A DNA stretch of 64,000 nt from Calonectria ilicicola (GCA_020809705.1 CP085829.1:5890001-5954000); one strand, 5' to 3'; numbered from the stretch's first letter, positions 23,316-35,065 are shown. A program made the numbers and translations. Notes: a model not told the origin generated them from the sequence alone.

Positions 23316-25313
23316 ATGCCTTTGGCAAGCCGGGCAGCGCCCCGCAAACGCTCACGAGCTGGTACCCACGCCAATGCCAATGCCAAGCATCCCAAATCAC
23401 TTGGCTCATTGACTAATTGGTCGCAGGTTGCTATACATGTAGAGTCCGCAAGGTCCGATGTGAGGCACTCTCACGCCAGCAATCCAGTCCCGCGAATGGT
23501 GGCGGTGGCGCCTCGTTGTCCGACTGTGCTAATTGCAAACGCCTCGGCTTCCAGTGTCGATGGCAACCACCAGCATCAGGAGAGGACTACGCGCCGCCAC
23601 CGAAACGCAGGCGGACAATCGGCCGACGTGGGCGCGCGCCTGAAAGTGGCGACAATGAAACTCCTCCGCTGGAATCAAATGTCCACGATCAGGAACGCCA
23701 TCAATATGAAACCTATGCTAGCCAGCAGCATGTGTCTACCATGCTATCTACTGAGCATTCCCATGCCTTCATGAACATGGAACCCGCAAATGATGGCGTA
23801 AATCGCCCGAGTCATGGTTTTCTCGATTCTGACCTCAACTTCAATTCAGGCCTTTTGGATCTAAACCTCGCCGGCGAAGGGCTAGACTTTATCCCTCTTC
23901 CCGTTATCGATCCTTCAATGCTTTCGAATGCGACTCAACCAACCGGATCTCCAAGTTGGCCCATAGAGGTCGAAGTTCCAGACATGACGGAATATCACCA
24001 ATCATTTCATGGTCAGGGCCAGGCTTTCTCTACACTGAAAACTTCTTCTTCGCTTTCGGTCAACGATGACAATCGCCAACTGATCCAGCACTATCTTGAA
24101 GTAATGAAGGGATACTCTAAAATAGATGAGCGGTCAAAAGAAACTAGCAACCTCTTCATCTCTACATTTTCTCAATCGCTCTCCTTCCTACCTCTTTTTC
24201 ACGCGATTCTTGCCTTCTCGGCAGCTCATTTGTCATTACAAGACGTTTCATATGTCAGCCAAGCAGCTGCGCTAGACAAGGTCGCCGCTGAGTCCTTTTT
24301 ATTGTTTCAAGAAACCCACTCTGATGAAATCGAAGGCCTACTGTCGGCATTATTTGTGCGAATTAAAAAGGTCCACGTCATGGGCGACAGCGCCGACTCT
24401 TTTTTAGAGCTCATGGCTATCGCCGTCGATATAGTGTCTTCCAACCGAGGCAGAGAGGTTCTGGAGAAGCCTCCAAGCCTCGCACATCGAATCATAATCC
24501 GTTTGGCTATACTAGACGCCCGTGCTTCATGTTTCCGTCTAGGTGGCGGCGCGTTGATCGAGCAGCTACGGCGACTACCGTCGTTTTCTTTTATTTTCTC
24601 GTCGGAAACTCCCAATCAGACACCCCCACTAGGGGCCGTCACGAACTTGCTTCGTGCCAACATATTTCGACTACGAGTCGCTGAGCTTGAGGCGCAATTA
24701 CATCTACAACTGGACAGCGAATTTGTCACATCACCACCTGTTCGCACACAAACCATCATGTCACTACACGCTGATATTCGACAAGAGATTGATCGATGGG
24801 ATCAATTGATCAGCCATTCCAACAAAAACCAGCCAAAGAGTTCAAATAGCGAGGGTATTCTTGACTCGACAACGTATAGCTCATACGCTGTTTTATGTGC
24901 CCTTCATTCAGCTTCCCTCTATCTCTACCATATTTTTGTGAGACGAGCCCATTTAATCACTCAATGCAACACCAGATCAGATATTAACACGCAAATAGCC
25001 ACTGCCATCCTTCAATCCAGAACCTTCGATAGCTGCCATACTACGATACCAACTTCGGGTCCATCACGATGATTCACGAGTTGAATCGCCATCCTCAATC
25101 CTACCCTCCCCGCTTGTATTAGCTGGCTTAGTAACAGACGACCCGATTCACCGTGACTGGATCATCAAAATCTTCAAAGGGGGTGAGAAATGGGGAGGGT
25201 ATATTCGCAAAACACGAGAGCTTCTCGAAGCATTATTTAGGACACAGCCTACATCCGGGAACTTGGACATCTGCAAGGTAATGGATCAAGTTACAGGGCG
25301 ATTCATCGTTTAA
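23316..25313 (+). pseudogene. Zn(II)2Cys6 fungal transcription factor with a C-terminal frame break
   Basis: Exon 1 (23316-23361) encodes a basic head ending KRSRAG. After a 65-nt intron, exon 2 starts at 23427 with GCYTCRVRKVRC. The binuclear cluster follows C-x2-C-x6-C, a 21-residue loop, then C-x2-C-x6-C. A KRRR nuclear-localisation-like segment and a large helical regulatory domain follow. The frame from 23427 stops at 25072. The expected family tail, containing LPSPLVLAGLVTDD and DPIHRDWI, continues in the next frame and ends at TAA 25311-25313. The switch must lie between about 25001 and 25072, and I found no GT-AG intron of the right phase. It could be a one-base assembly error, a real frameshift or a truncated allele. 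Its position next to a permease and a hydrolase suggests a pathway-specific regulator. Confidence 0.8.
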
Positions 25314-25521
25314 ACCCAGCCTGGCCACGCAAGAATTATGAGGTTATTTGACGGTGTATATTTGGACATAAGAATTTACTGGGGAGTGCTCGACATATTT
25401 TCGCATGCCAGCCAACGCAGCAGCCAAAATTCACACTAATAATATATAAAGTGGAAGTAAGAAAAGAATAATAATTTCGAGCATGATGTTTCGATCCCTT
25501 GCTTTACTAGACCGTGTCATC

Positions 25522-27630
25522 TCACATTGTGTACCTGAACGTCGCCCATTGTTCAAAATCTGACTTGTCCGAAAAGCCAAATGTCTCGGTTCCGCCTGCA
25601 CCAGCCCTCGCATCAGAAATCTTATCTCGACGATTATTCTCATATCTGTACCAAATAATCTGAAGAATTGGAAGCACTATCATCAAAGCGTAGCATCCCA
25701 CTAAGTATTGGAGAGATTAGTAAATGCGCGCAATCACGACCTACCAAACGGTGCAACTCACTCAACATCTTAAAAGCCGTGTCATAGTCGGGGGCTTCTT
25801 TTTCAAGAAAGAATTCTGGCCACTACGTCAGCTACCATTAGCACTTAATACAGGTGTCGGGGACTAACGAGGACCGGCAATTAGCCCTGCAGCCCAGCCA
25901 GCGAAAATGATTGCAGACGCAGTCGCCTTCTTGGTGTTGCCAGCATAGTTGGAGGCCATCAAACCCGTGCAAAGAGTGAATGACATGCTATGACTATTTG
26001 TTATTAGCTCGTGCATCTAATTTATTGGAACTTTGGGGGACTAACGTATACGTCATGTAATACCCAGCCAGGCGGCCTGCTCGGTTAGCCAAGGGCAGGG
26101 AGTGGAGAAGCGAAGCACCGATGAGTGGCGGAATTGACACAACAATCCCCAGTAAAAGACGAATATCCTTTACATGAGAAGCCCAGTAAGAGAAAATGAG
26201 GAACGTTCCCAACTGGATGACAGCGGCCGGGCATGTGGAGATGATCGTTGTTTGCATGGCCGTAAAACCGAAGCCCTTGACAATCTGGCTAGAAAACTTG
26301 ATCACAATGTTAGACCTCGATATAAATCATTTATGCGAAATATTCTTACCTGACTAGCAAAAGTAGATGGCATGGTATTACCACTAACACATTGAAAATT
26401 AGTAGCCGTCTCCTAGTCCCGCGCATCAAGGCTCTTACACTGCAGTGACAAAAAAGAACCAGGTCTGAGGGTCCCGCAAGGCCTCCCAGAATTGCGACCA
26501 GCTCCACTTGTTCTCGTCAGAGACGGTTTGGTTCACTCTGACTCGCTCAATGGCCACTTTCTTCTCTTGTTCATTGAGCCACCTCGCGTTGGCTTGGTTA
26601 TCAGGCATCAAGTACATTAGAAGAAGAGCGAACAAAAAGCTAAGGCCACCAAAAAATAGGAAGAAAATTTTCCATGTCGCGATGGTGTCACTGTGGACTG
26701 CAAACACTCAGATAAATGCAAGAGAGAGTTGCGCACAGGTAACTTACTGGAACCCAAAGCATAGGTGAGAATTCCTCCGAGAAAGTTTCCAATCTGCAAC
26801 AGACGTGTTAGCAATGAGTTGGCTGAAATTCTCATCACTAGAAAAAAATATGGATTTGCTTACTGGCGTACCACCGAGCCAGAACGCGGTCCTGAATGCT
26901 TGCTCAGGTCGGGTCCACCAATTGCCTGTAACAATGACAAAGACTGGTCCAATAATGCTCTCGACAAGTCCTAGAAAGAAACGCACAACCATGATGCCAG
27001 CAAAATTGACACAGAGTGCTAAAATTAATTGTGAGACGTTTGCCATGTCAAGGGATATTGGAACTCGACTTACGAGTCAAGAGGACAATCACAGACCAAC
27101 ACAAAACAGCTCCAGAGATAAACTTGCCCGCATGCTGAGGCATCTGCTGCACCAGCTTAGACCACATGACGGATCCAAGCATATAGCCAAAATAAAAAAT
27201 ACTACAAGAATTAGTATTAGGCAGTGATTCCAACGGCACCAGACGGACAAGGTAAATTTACCTGCCAAGCCAGCTATAGTCAGATCCTTCGAGGTGCAGG
27301 GCAGTCTTGAGTCCAAAGATGGAACCATAGTTGATGAGCGTTTTATCCAAAAACTAGATGCGCAAGGTTAGAAAGGAATCACAATTTGGTAGGCTGCCTA
27401 TAATTTACCGAGAGAATGTAGCAGCCACACATCAATGGCAAGAGAATAAAGTCAATCTTTCTCTTGACCCTCTTATTTTCCTCGTCGGAAAATGGCATGG
27501 GCTCTGACCTGCGAAAGACATTTGCAGCGCTAATGGGGTTTACGTCTTCAACATGCTTTGGATCTGTAAGTTCAATACTTTTCCTGACATTGTCATTGTT
27601 GGGATCCTGGTCATTGTGCTTCTCATCCAT
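25522..27630 (-). CDS. MFS transporter, ACS/Tna1-like, 11 exons
   Basis: The ATG is at 27630 (AACATGG) and the stop at 25522-25524. The exons, with approximate junctions, code in turn for a polar N-terminus to CGCYILS; FLDKTLINYGSIFG; the IFYFGYMLGS helix; VRFFLGLVESIIGPVF; GNFLGGILTYALG; a central loop with WLNEQEKKVAIERV; two short exons; the second six-helix bundle; EFFLEKEAPDYDTAFK; and a hydrophilic tail. They total about 510 aa. Every junction restores a segment expected for fungal allantoate/nicotinate-type permeases, for example DKTLINY after the first helix. One donor (GTCCTC near 25871) is weak and that junction is tentative. It is transcribed towards the Zn2Cys6 gene, and divergently from the hydrolase on its other side, with about 550 bp between starts. 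A plasma-membrane importer for the cluster's substrate is the natural inference. Confidence 0.87.
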
Positions 27631-28095
27631 GTTGGCAAACGATGTCACGACAGCGTGGGGACGGAGTGTGGGACAAGGGGGACTAAAGGATAACGAATTA
27701 AATTCGAATCCAAGAAGATGGTCACTGCCGAGTGGCTTGGGCTTAACTTTTGTACCAAGAGGAGCTATTGATAACATGGCGCCGAGTCTGTCGAACCGAT
27801 TGTGTCGAGCCGACTATGTCGGCTAATTTGTCGCGCCGACACTATCGGGTAGCTATCTAAACCATGACTATTTTTGGTCTAACAGCTCAACGATATCATC
27901 CAACAGGGTGGATTCGCGTCATGTTCGTAAAGAAAAAAAGGATGTTCTATCTATTAAGCGATAAAATAATAGGCAAGCGTCAGGTGGAACTCGTCACAGC
28001 CTAGGAATACATGTGACTTTATCGGCTTTGTCAATTCAGAGTGCTACGGGGCAGTAAGTATACCTTTCAGAGTCACCACCCCGAACGACAATAAG

Positions 28096-28103
28096 TATAT
28101 AAG
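28096..28103 (+). promoter_or_regulatory. putative TATA box of the hydrolase gene
   Basis: TATATAAG lies about 75 bp upstream of the ATG at 28178, in the divergent promoter shared with the permease gene. Confidence 0.5.
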
Positions 28104-28177
28104 AAGTGATATATGATGTTGGATTTGATCTTGTGTCTTATTCTCCAAGAGCATCAACACCTTACCATTGAACCAAC

Positions 28178-29658
28178 ATGACTGTCGAACAAACCGCCCC
28201 GAACACCCAGCACGTTTCCTTGCCAGAGGTTACGGAGCTCCCCGAAACGGAAACTTCTCGCACCATTCTTCTAGAGCCGTATAATGTTGACCTACTTCCG
28301 GAGTACGACTATGTTAGCCGAGAATATCTGATTTCTGGCATCGCTGCTGGGGAGTCCTACTGCACGCGCCTCTTGCTCCGATGCCCCGCCGACGCCTCTC
28401 GATTTTCGGGCTTTGTTGTGGAGGAGCCGTCCCATCTTTGGGGAGGAACCAGTATTTGGCGCCATATTAACCGTTGGTTGATGCGAAATGGTAATCGAAT
28501 CCTATTGTGATTTTTATTTGTGCATGGTTTGCTCACAGCAAGTGTTACAGGTCACGCGTGGCTCGAGGTTGACTCGCAGGCACCCTCAGCTCTCGGTAAG
28601 ATCAAGAACGTGGATCCTGATAGATACAAGGGGATGCATTTCATCCCCGGCCCATTGGCCAACGAATTTGCCGACAACATTCCTTTTGTTACCAATATCA
28701 CAAAGGAGTCGCTGCGAGATGCGTACATCGCCTTCAAGGCCAAGTGGTGGCCGGCAACTTTACAGTCACCAGAAATTCTTGCTGCTGCATCCTATGTACT
28801 GCGCTCCGGAAAACTTGGCATAAAGGCTACTCGCATCATCTTAAGTGGCCTCTCTCAGACGGGAGGTCTTACTAGACGATTCATTACCCACTCGTCTCAC
28901 CTAAGACTACCAGATGGTGCTCTGCCCTTTCAGGGCTACATCCCCTGTCAATCTGGCGGGGAGGCGCTTCCCGATGTACCGGGATCCAAGATTATTGAGC
29001 TTCTCGGTGAAGCCGAGTTCCAATCGGTCCGCCTCGCTTGTGGAGTCAGTGGTCAAATGTACGAGGTTACCCACCGCCGAGCTGATAGCAATGGCTATCG
29101 TCTTTACGAAGTGGCTGGCATGGCACATCGCGAGTCTCGATATGCATCGGCACTTGAACTTGAGCGATGGTCAGTTGTCGACTTCAAAGGCGCCAAAGCA
29201 AGCACCTTTACAAACTCTTTCATCTACCATGCTGTCTTCGAGGCCATGGAGAAATGGACGAGCAGTCAAAGCATCCCTCCTCCCCAAAGCGCCATGTTGC
29301 AGACTATCGGCGACACTGATGAGATAATCAGGGATGAACATGGAAATGCCCTTGGAGGGGTCCAGACTGTGCATACGCAGGCACCTATTTCCAGGGTTGT
29401 CGCTGCGACTCCCAAGGGAAGACCAAATTGGTATTGGGGTGAGTAAACTGAGCGATGCAACCCGGTCACACTGCTGACAATATTTCAGGATCTGAGTGGG
29501 ATTTTGGTGATGACAAGCTGCGGGCCCTCTACGGATCGGTCTCCAACTACCGTCTCGTGGCTGGAAGGGCTCTTCGGCGACAAATTTTGAATGGCTTTTT
29601 GTTGGAAGGTGATGCCGAAGTTTTGCGACGAGAAACTATTGAAGAAGTGGTATTTTAG
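28178..29658 (+). CDS. alpha/beta hydrolase-domain protein (Abhydrolase_10 type)
   Basis: Three exons, 28178-28490, 28551-29438 and 29489-29658, join in phase 1 twice and give 456 aa. The protein has an N-terminal beta-rich part with YLISGIAAG and a VEEPSHLWGG segment. The nucleophile elbow is LSGLSQTGG near residue 230 (G-x-S-x-T-G), followed by a GYIPCQSGG stretch. A later AGMAHRES segment may supply the catalytic His. The overall pattern matches the family of hydrolases or secreted-esterase-like proteins annotated only as alpha/beta hydrolase domain. No clear signal peptide is present, so it is probably cytosolic. The divergent arrangement with the MFS gene suggests co-regulation. The substrate is unknown, but an ester or lactone is likely. 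Confidence 0.82.
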
Positions 29659-30233
29659 TTGGAGTTAGTTTATAATATGGATTTATAGTAACCTCGTTGA
29701 TTGTACATCGAGTTATTGATTGTAACGAATACATCTTTGATTACTCAGGTTATGTAAGGATATGAAAGCTACCCATTTCTTTGGGTAGAGACGGTGATAA
29801 CATTTTCCTAACGTGAAGAGATTACGGGTTCAACATAATGACAGACAGGCAGCCATGGGCGCAGCATAATACAAAGCAAGGGCTTGAATGAATGAATAAA
29901 TAAATCCATTAATTTTCTAAATCTGCGAGACATTTCTGCATTGTGATATCTTTTGACCAGTCTAATGAGAACCCGCTGCCGATTTGAATAAACAAGATAA
30001 ATACAGGATCATGGCTCTATGAAGAGAGAAATGTATTTTTTCCCAAACTGAAACAGATGAAGGCTCAATTAGTTATGAAAATGAACCCCAAGAGAAAAGA
30101 AGCGGTAGACAACTTCCATCGAAAACTTGTCAGAGGCTTCATGCTTCCGAGGCTTGTTCGTCCATAAAGCTCGCAATCCAAACCAACACGACGACATCAT
30201 TTATCTCTGAGCCACTCGGAGATCATGGCTCAA
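29659..30233. other. intergenic
   Basis: About 570 bp between convergent genes (hydrolase and small secreted protein). AT-rich, with no gene visible. Confidence 0.5.
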
Positions 30234-30647
30234 TTAAACGTTGTGGTAGCACTTAATGCTGCGGGTGTCCTGGTTGAGGGCGGTGCAAGCATACTTGTTG
30301 TTGCCTGCAACACCAACACTCTGAGCTTCATTCTGGCAGTTGTCATCCGTGAAAAGACTGCAAGTAGTCATTTTCTTATCGGGCCACAGAATACCGTTGG
30401 AAGTCAGTCCGAGAGCACGAACGGAGGTGCTGATCTTGATGCAGCCTGTAGTTCCAGTCCAACCTTCACGGCGTCCAACATCGGCACATTTGCAGTTTCT
30501 ATTTGCAGTTAGCATACGACGTCCAAATATCTTCAAAGCTACCTACCCGCAGTTGTGCCAATAAACATTGCCTTTGTTAAAGTCTGTGGCTGATACCATA
30601 GCAACAGAGCCAATCAAACCGAGGAAAAGGGTGCTGATGTTGACCAT
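30234..30647 (-). CDS. small secreted cysteine-rich protein, 121 aa
   Basis: Exon 1 (30647-30547) encodes a signal peptide, MVNISTLFLGLIGSVAMVSA, then TDFNKGNVYWHNCG. A 48-nt intron with a CTAAC branch site leads to exon 2 (30498-30234) in phase 2. The mature part of about 100 residues has eight Cys, starting with C-x2-C-x-C, an even number compatible with four disulphides. No enzyme motif is visible. The profile (short, secreted, Cys-rich, lineage-specific-looking) fits an effector or antimicrobial-like protein, but function cannot be assigned. A second TGCAAATAG-like acceptor lies 12 bases downstream, so the exon 2 boundary could move slightly. Confidence 0.75.
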
Positions 30648-30763
30648 TTTGATGAGCTTGTGAACCACAAAGGTAGATATTGAAATTTGCTGTTGATAGT
30701 GATTGAAGTGAGTTGAAGAGATGTGAGTGATGAGTTCCCCAAAAATGAAGCTGCATCAAGCCG

Positions 30764-30772
30764 TTTTATAAG
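30764..30772 (-). promoter_or_regulatory. putative TATA box of the small secreted protein gene
   Basis: CTTATAAAA on the minus strand lies about 120 bp upstream of the ATG at 30647. Confidence 0.45.
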
Positions 30773-31134
30773 TTTCTCTGTTTGTAATATCGCTGGTTTG
30801 GCCACCCCCCCAGGCCCAGCTTACACAGGCCCCGCTTAGTTCACACAGACTTCGCTTAACCCACACCTATCAGTCACCGAACGATGACAACTCGAAACTA
30901 AGCCACCAGCTGTAATCGATGCTGACCTCCTCTCCACTATCCGAGACCATATGCAGATCTATTCCACATACTAAGCTTCTTGTGGTAATTTCTATTCAGT
31001 GGCAGAGTCAGCCGCCACTCCTCCTCACTCATTCCAGCCCGAGCCCAATGCTCAAGGTACCAGAACCTAGACCTAGTCTTCGGTACAATACGAACGTGTA
31101 TGACACTCACCCTTAGACCTTCCAACAATTTCTA

Positions 31135-31240
31135 TATAATCTAACGGTTTTCGGTTTCGATGTCTCGGAAGTTGCGGTGAGGATCCAGCTTTTCCATCAC
31201 CTCGGTTAGTTCATGGCCATCTTTCAGAAAACGGGCCTCA
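31135..31240 (-). pseudogene. orphan C-terminal exon remnant
   Basis: The minus strand reads about 35 codons with strongly coding-like content. It starts KKAEARFLKDGHELTEV, includes DPHRNFRDIE, and ends in a stop near 31139. An AG acceptor-like site precedes it, but no upstream exon with matching sequence could be found in the next kilobase. It may be the last exon of a deleted or decayed gene. The family is not recognised. Confidence 0.3.
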
Positions 31241-33244
31241 GCTTTCTTCACTCAAAAATATTTTCATTTGATAACATAAGCACCCAAACATTCAGCACTT
31301 GCTACACAACGAACTTTACTAAATAGAGGCCGATTTGCGATTTGATCATCTATAACGATGATGCGAGCCTGGCCACTTGAACAGCCTGTTCTTTTACCAG
31401 AAATTAGCCCTGAACCATGCTACCAGCTACTGCACCGGTCCTTGTGGGCGTTTTACGCCAAGATCGAGTGAAATATCGCAGTGCTTGGAATGAGAAGACC
31501 TACTTCAGAATACGGCCGATACTAGAGCAAAATCAGCTTAGACATGTTTAAACTGCGATTTGGTTCGTCAGCCTTAGCGAGTTTCCAGCCACAGTTTAAA
31601 AGTAGTCAATTTATAGTATACTCGCGTAAATAATAACTGGGGTAAAGTGTGGGGATCTGAGAACTTTTGGAGAGTCATGGAACTTTGGAAGGTCAAATTC
31701 GTTCATCTAAAATTTGGGCCATGTCAAAGCGACATTGAGCTAAATTCTTATGCACAATCCGCTCCGCCAAAAGAATGATATATCCATTATTAGTTTTAAG
31801 ATCAAAGCACAAATTAAGTGTCGCGTATGCTTAGCGTCGGCAAATCCTGCGGCAGATGGGTAAGCCACGACCCAAACGTTCCTGACTCAAAAGTTCTTGA
31901 CTCGAATGTTCTTATATTCTCGATTTTTAATCGACCAATTAGCGTGTTTTTCCGTTATAGATGTGTCAAGGAAATGCGTTTTGGTAATTCATTGAAATCG
32001 AGGAGGGTTTTATCGGATTGTTATATGCTAATAGGTGAAGGTACACACTACCAGCTTACTCCTCGACAAACATTGATAAGCACTACTATATGGGCCTCTT
32101 ACCTTATGGAATGTGTGTGATCCACAAATACCTCGATGTTTTTATCATGCGAAATTCAAAACTTTAATTTCCTTCAATTCTTTTTGAGTACTAAGATTGT
32201 AAAATGATGAGATCAGACCTGGTTTCCTCAAAACCTACCCTAGACCCAATCTCTTAGTTTGAGCAGGGATATGGTTAAGATCTTTGGAACGCCTGTAGAA
32301 GTGCTGCATTAGACAATTAATCTAGACCGAAGCTTGGTTCAGACGGGTTGCTTTGGCGAGTGAGGAGGTCTAGGTCGAGCAGGACCTAAGCCCTTACCAA
32401 TATTGCGGCGACCCCAAGCTTGGAATTCCCAATAGCAAAAGCCACAAGTTCGCGATAGAGAAGTAGAGGGGTTGAAATTGATGTCCTGGTCAAGAGGAAC
32501 GCGGAAAGCTGAATGCTCGTCACAGAAGATCTGGCCACACCTGCGACAATGATGTCGGCGATTGAAGCGGCCGAAGACGCGGTTACAAAGGACTTCATCG
32601 CAGACGTTGGATTCGTTATCATGCTAAGCTTTAATTAGTAGTCGCGATATCATTTGATCGATTAAATCTGAAGCTCGAGCAGCTAGAAAGATCGTGTCGC
32701 ACCATGTACAGAAACCCTTTGCTGTACATCGATTTCTTGCACGAATTTTGTTCGACTAGTGGCAATGGGGAAGAAAGATTTGGTCTCAGCTGACATCTCG
32801 ATGAGGAACAAGGCTGTGTCGCAAATAGCTCTAGGCCCTAATTTGGCTAGCGGGAGTTGAGAAAATCACGTTGAAATGGTCACATGACAAATTGAACACC
32901 ACTGTTATAGTGCGGGAGGATTGATTAGTAGGCAGAGTATTCATATCGTTAGGTATGTATTAATATTAGGGATCACAGCACTAGCCTGAAGGTTCAGTCT
33001 TGCGATACGAATCGCAATGAATTTATTTCTCTATATTAGTGGATCTGCCTTCATAGGGAGCAAGTTCATGACGGAATTTATCTCTGTTTCGTCGTCTACA
33101 CATATTATAGAGACTTGAAAAAATGATTGACCTAATCTACTCGGTTGAATCGAAGATTGATCCCCGTAAACCTCAACAGAGCTTGAAACCTGTTTGTGTT
33201 ACGCGGAATTGGAAGACCAATAATTTGTAAAGGTCGCCCAGTAC
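31241..33244. other. gene-poor AT-rich region
   Basis: About 2 kb without a supportable gene. A 78-codon minus-strand frame (32386-32622) has a hydrophobic Ala/Ile/Val-rich product but no start context or domain. Confidence 0.5.
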
Positions 33245-35065
33245 TTAGACACGGCATAATCGACCATCCACATCTTCTGCCCACTTATCGCTTCCCACGC
33301 AGGTTGGGCAATAGAAGATGTGTTTTGGGTCATACCGCTTCTTGGTTTCCAGGTGGCGATCATAGTTGGAGCCATAAAAGTTTTTCTTTCAGTCTGGATC
33401 TTCCCAACCACCCTCATTCATGTATGTGCCAGTGTCTGGGGCAAGCGCTGTCATTGCACCACCTTTTACGTATGTGACATCGTGCTTGATAGCAGAGATA
33501 AGACTATCGTCTGCGTCGTCTGGCCACATGCGTAGAGCAATATGCATGCAGTACGATGTGCGCCATGTAGGATGGACACCAGAATAGGGATCGTTGCTAT
33601 CCCAGAAAACTTGACCACCCGACATACATTCGACAGTATGGCGTACAGAATCATTCTCTTCGCCGGCTACTATATCAATCATATTTCGGAGATTTGTCTC
33701 ATTGCTCTGTAGGGCTTTTTTGTCGAAAAAGCGAGAATAGAATACTCCGATAGGAAAGCCAGGGTCATCGTGCCCAGAAACTGCGTCGAACAATTCCCAG
33801 TAGTTCTTGTAAGATGCCCATGTTACAGTAAAATTCAAGTCCAAACTCTCAAGTCTCTTCTGCGTCGGAGCAAATGCGGATTGAGCTTCGGCAATGCTCT
33901 TGTTGAGCATAAAAGCATTCTGGGAGTATCCTGGGGGGGCACTTCCAATAAGCGATCCATCTGCAAGGCTCCAGAAGCCAAAGACTGCGTAACCCATATC
34001 CATGAGGTTAGGGTAGGAAGAATATAGCGTTGTGAGAGCATCCATAATTTTGGACCCGTTCACAGCCGAAAAAGGAAATGAGAGTTGGTGGCCCACAGCC
34101 CCGACCATCGGATGGGCTTTGAAAGTCGCTGATAACACGACTCCATAGGTACTTGGTCCTCCACCTCGTATGGCAGTGTAAACATCCATGTTCTGGCATG
34201 CGTTCGCTGTGACAATGGAACCATCTGGAAGTGCAATGACTGCTTCGAGCACTTGATCTGCGCCAATGCCGAAATGATAGGAAGCTGGTCCCAACCCGCC
34301 TCCTTGCATCCAACCACCGATTGCGCCAATGGAAGGCGCCCCTCCGCCAACAACAATAACGTTGTTTTCTTTGGCTTTGGCATATACATCGCTCCACTGA
34401 TAACCTCCACTGATCTTCATCGCACTGCCTGTCCAATTTGACATTTTACAGTTGCATGAAGATTTGAACGTTTTCTGGAATTCGAGACCAGTGCGGAAAT
34501 ATCTCAACCAGATCTCTAAGCTTCCAAAGCCCTGGGACCGTCGGAGTAAATCGTGACCAGTAGTTTTCACAACAAGTCTAACGTTGTTTTCTCCAGCGAA
34601 CTTGATTCCAGAAGCCACATGCTCGGGCGAAGTCGCATTGATTGCATATCTAGGCTGATTACCGATGGTGCAGGTTTGTTCCAACCCGGGTGGTGGAATA
34701 ACGGGTTGGCATGTCTGATCCCCAGCGTCCTGACACCACCCAGCTGGTTGCTCCGCTTGCCAAGCGCACTTGTCTCACTGCGCGTTAACCTCGGCACAAG
34801 TATTGTTGTCAAAGAGAGGACCGGGATAGCATGATATAGCCACAGGCTGAACAGCAATGAGTTGGCCAGATATAGAACTGTTAAGGGCGTCCCAAGTTGC
34901 GGTAGATGGCCAACAACTGTCTGCTGGAGCCTAAGTAATGTCGTTATTAACTGTGGCTCTTCGAGAAATTTTCTCACTTATACATTTGCAAGCCCCTGTT
35001 TCTGCGGCATAGCTGAATGGGGACAAGCCCACAATGGAATAAATGAGAAACTTGAGTCTTGACAT
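33245..35065 (-). pseudogene. secreted BBE-like FAD oxidoreductase with two in-frame UGA codons
   Basis: Exon 1 (35065-34978) encodes a signal peptide (MSRLKFLIYSIVGLSPFSYA) and ends before the family motif DSCWPST. A 54-nt intron leads to exon 2 (34923-33245). Together they would give 588 codons with the full family layout: Cys-rich N-terminal part, LVVKTTGHD with the FAD-linking His, GGWMQGGGLGP, GADQVLEAV, and a C-terminal BBE segment with KKRYDP and FYCPTCVGS. Two sense positions are UGA: codon 79 (34777-34775, in NAQ*DKCAW) and codon 541 (33391-33389, in EDPD*KKNFYG). At both places the family normally has Trp, so each looks like a TGG-to-TGA change. The rest of the frame is clean and a TATA-like element is intact, which implies recent loss. 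Only the frame between the two stops, 33389-34774, is continuously open. Confidence 0.85.

Noticed and set aside
24940..25072. Hidden intron that would explain the regulator frame break
   Set aside because: Candidate GTGAGA donor with three possible acceptors gives intron lengths of 38, 83 or 95 nt, all in the wrong phase.
32386..32622. Hydrophobic 78-codon frame resembling an NLR-type N-terminal helix bundle
   Set aside because: Too short and too generic; no downstream domain in any frame.
33389..34777. UGA recoding (readthrough or selenocysteine) in the BBE-like gene
   Set aside because: The codon contexts (UGA G, UGA A) do not match the strong UGA CUA readthrough signal, and filamentous fungi are not known to use selenocysteine. 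Trp-to-stop loss is simpler.
33245..35065. RIP as cause of the two stops
   Set aside because: The changed C lies in CpC rather than CpA, and the rest of the gene shows no dense C-to-T damage.
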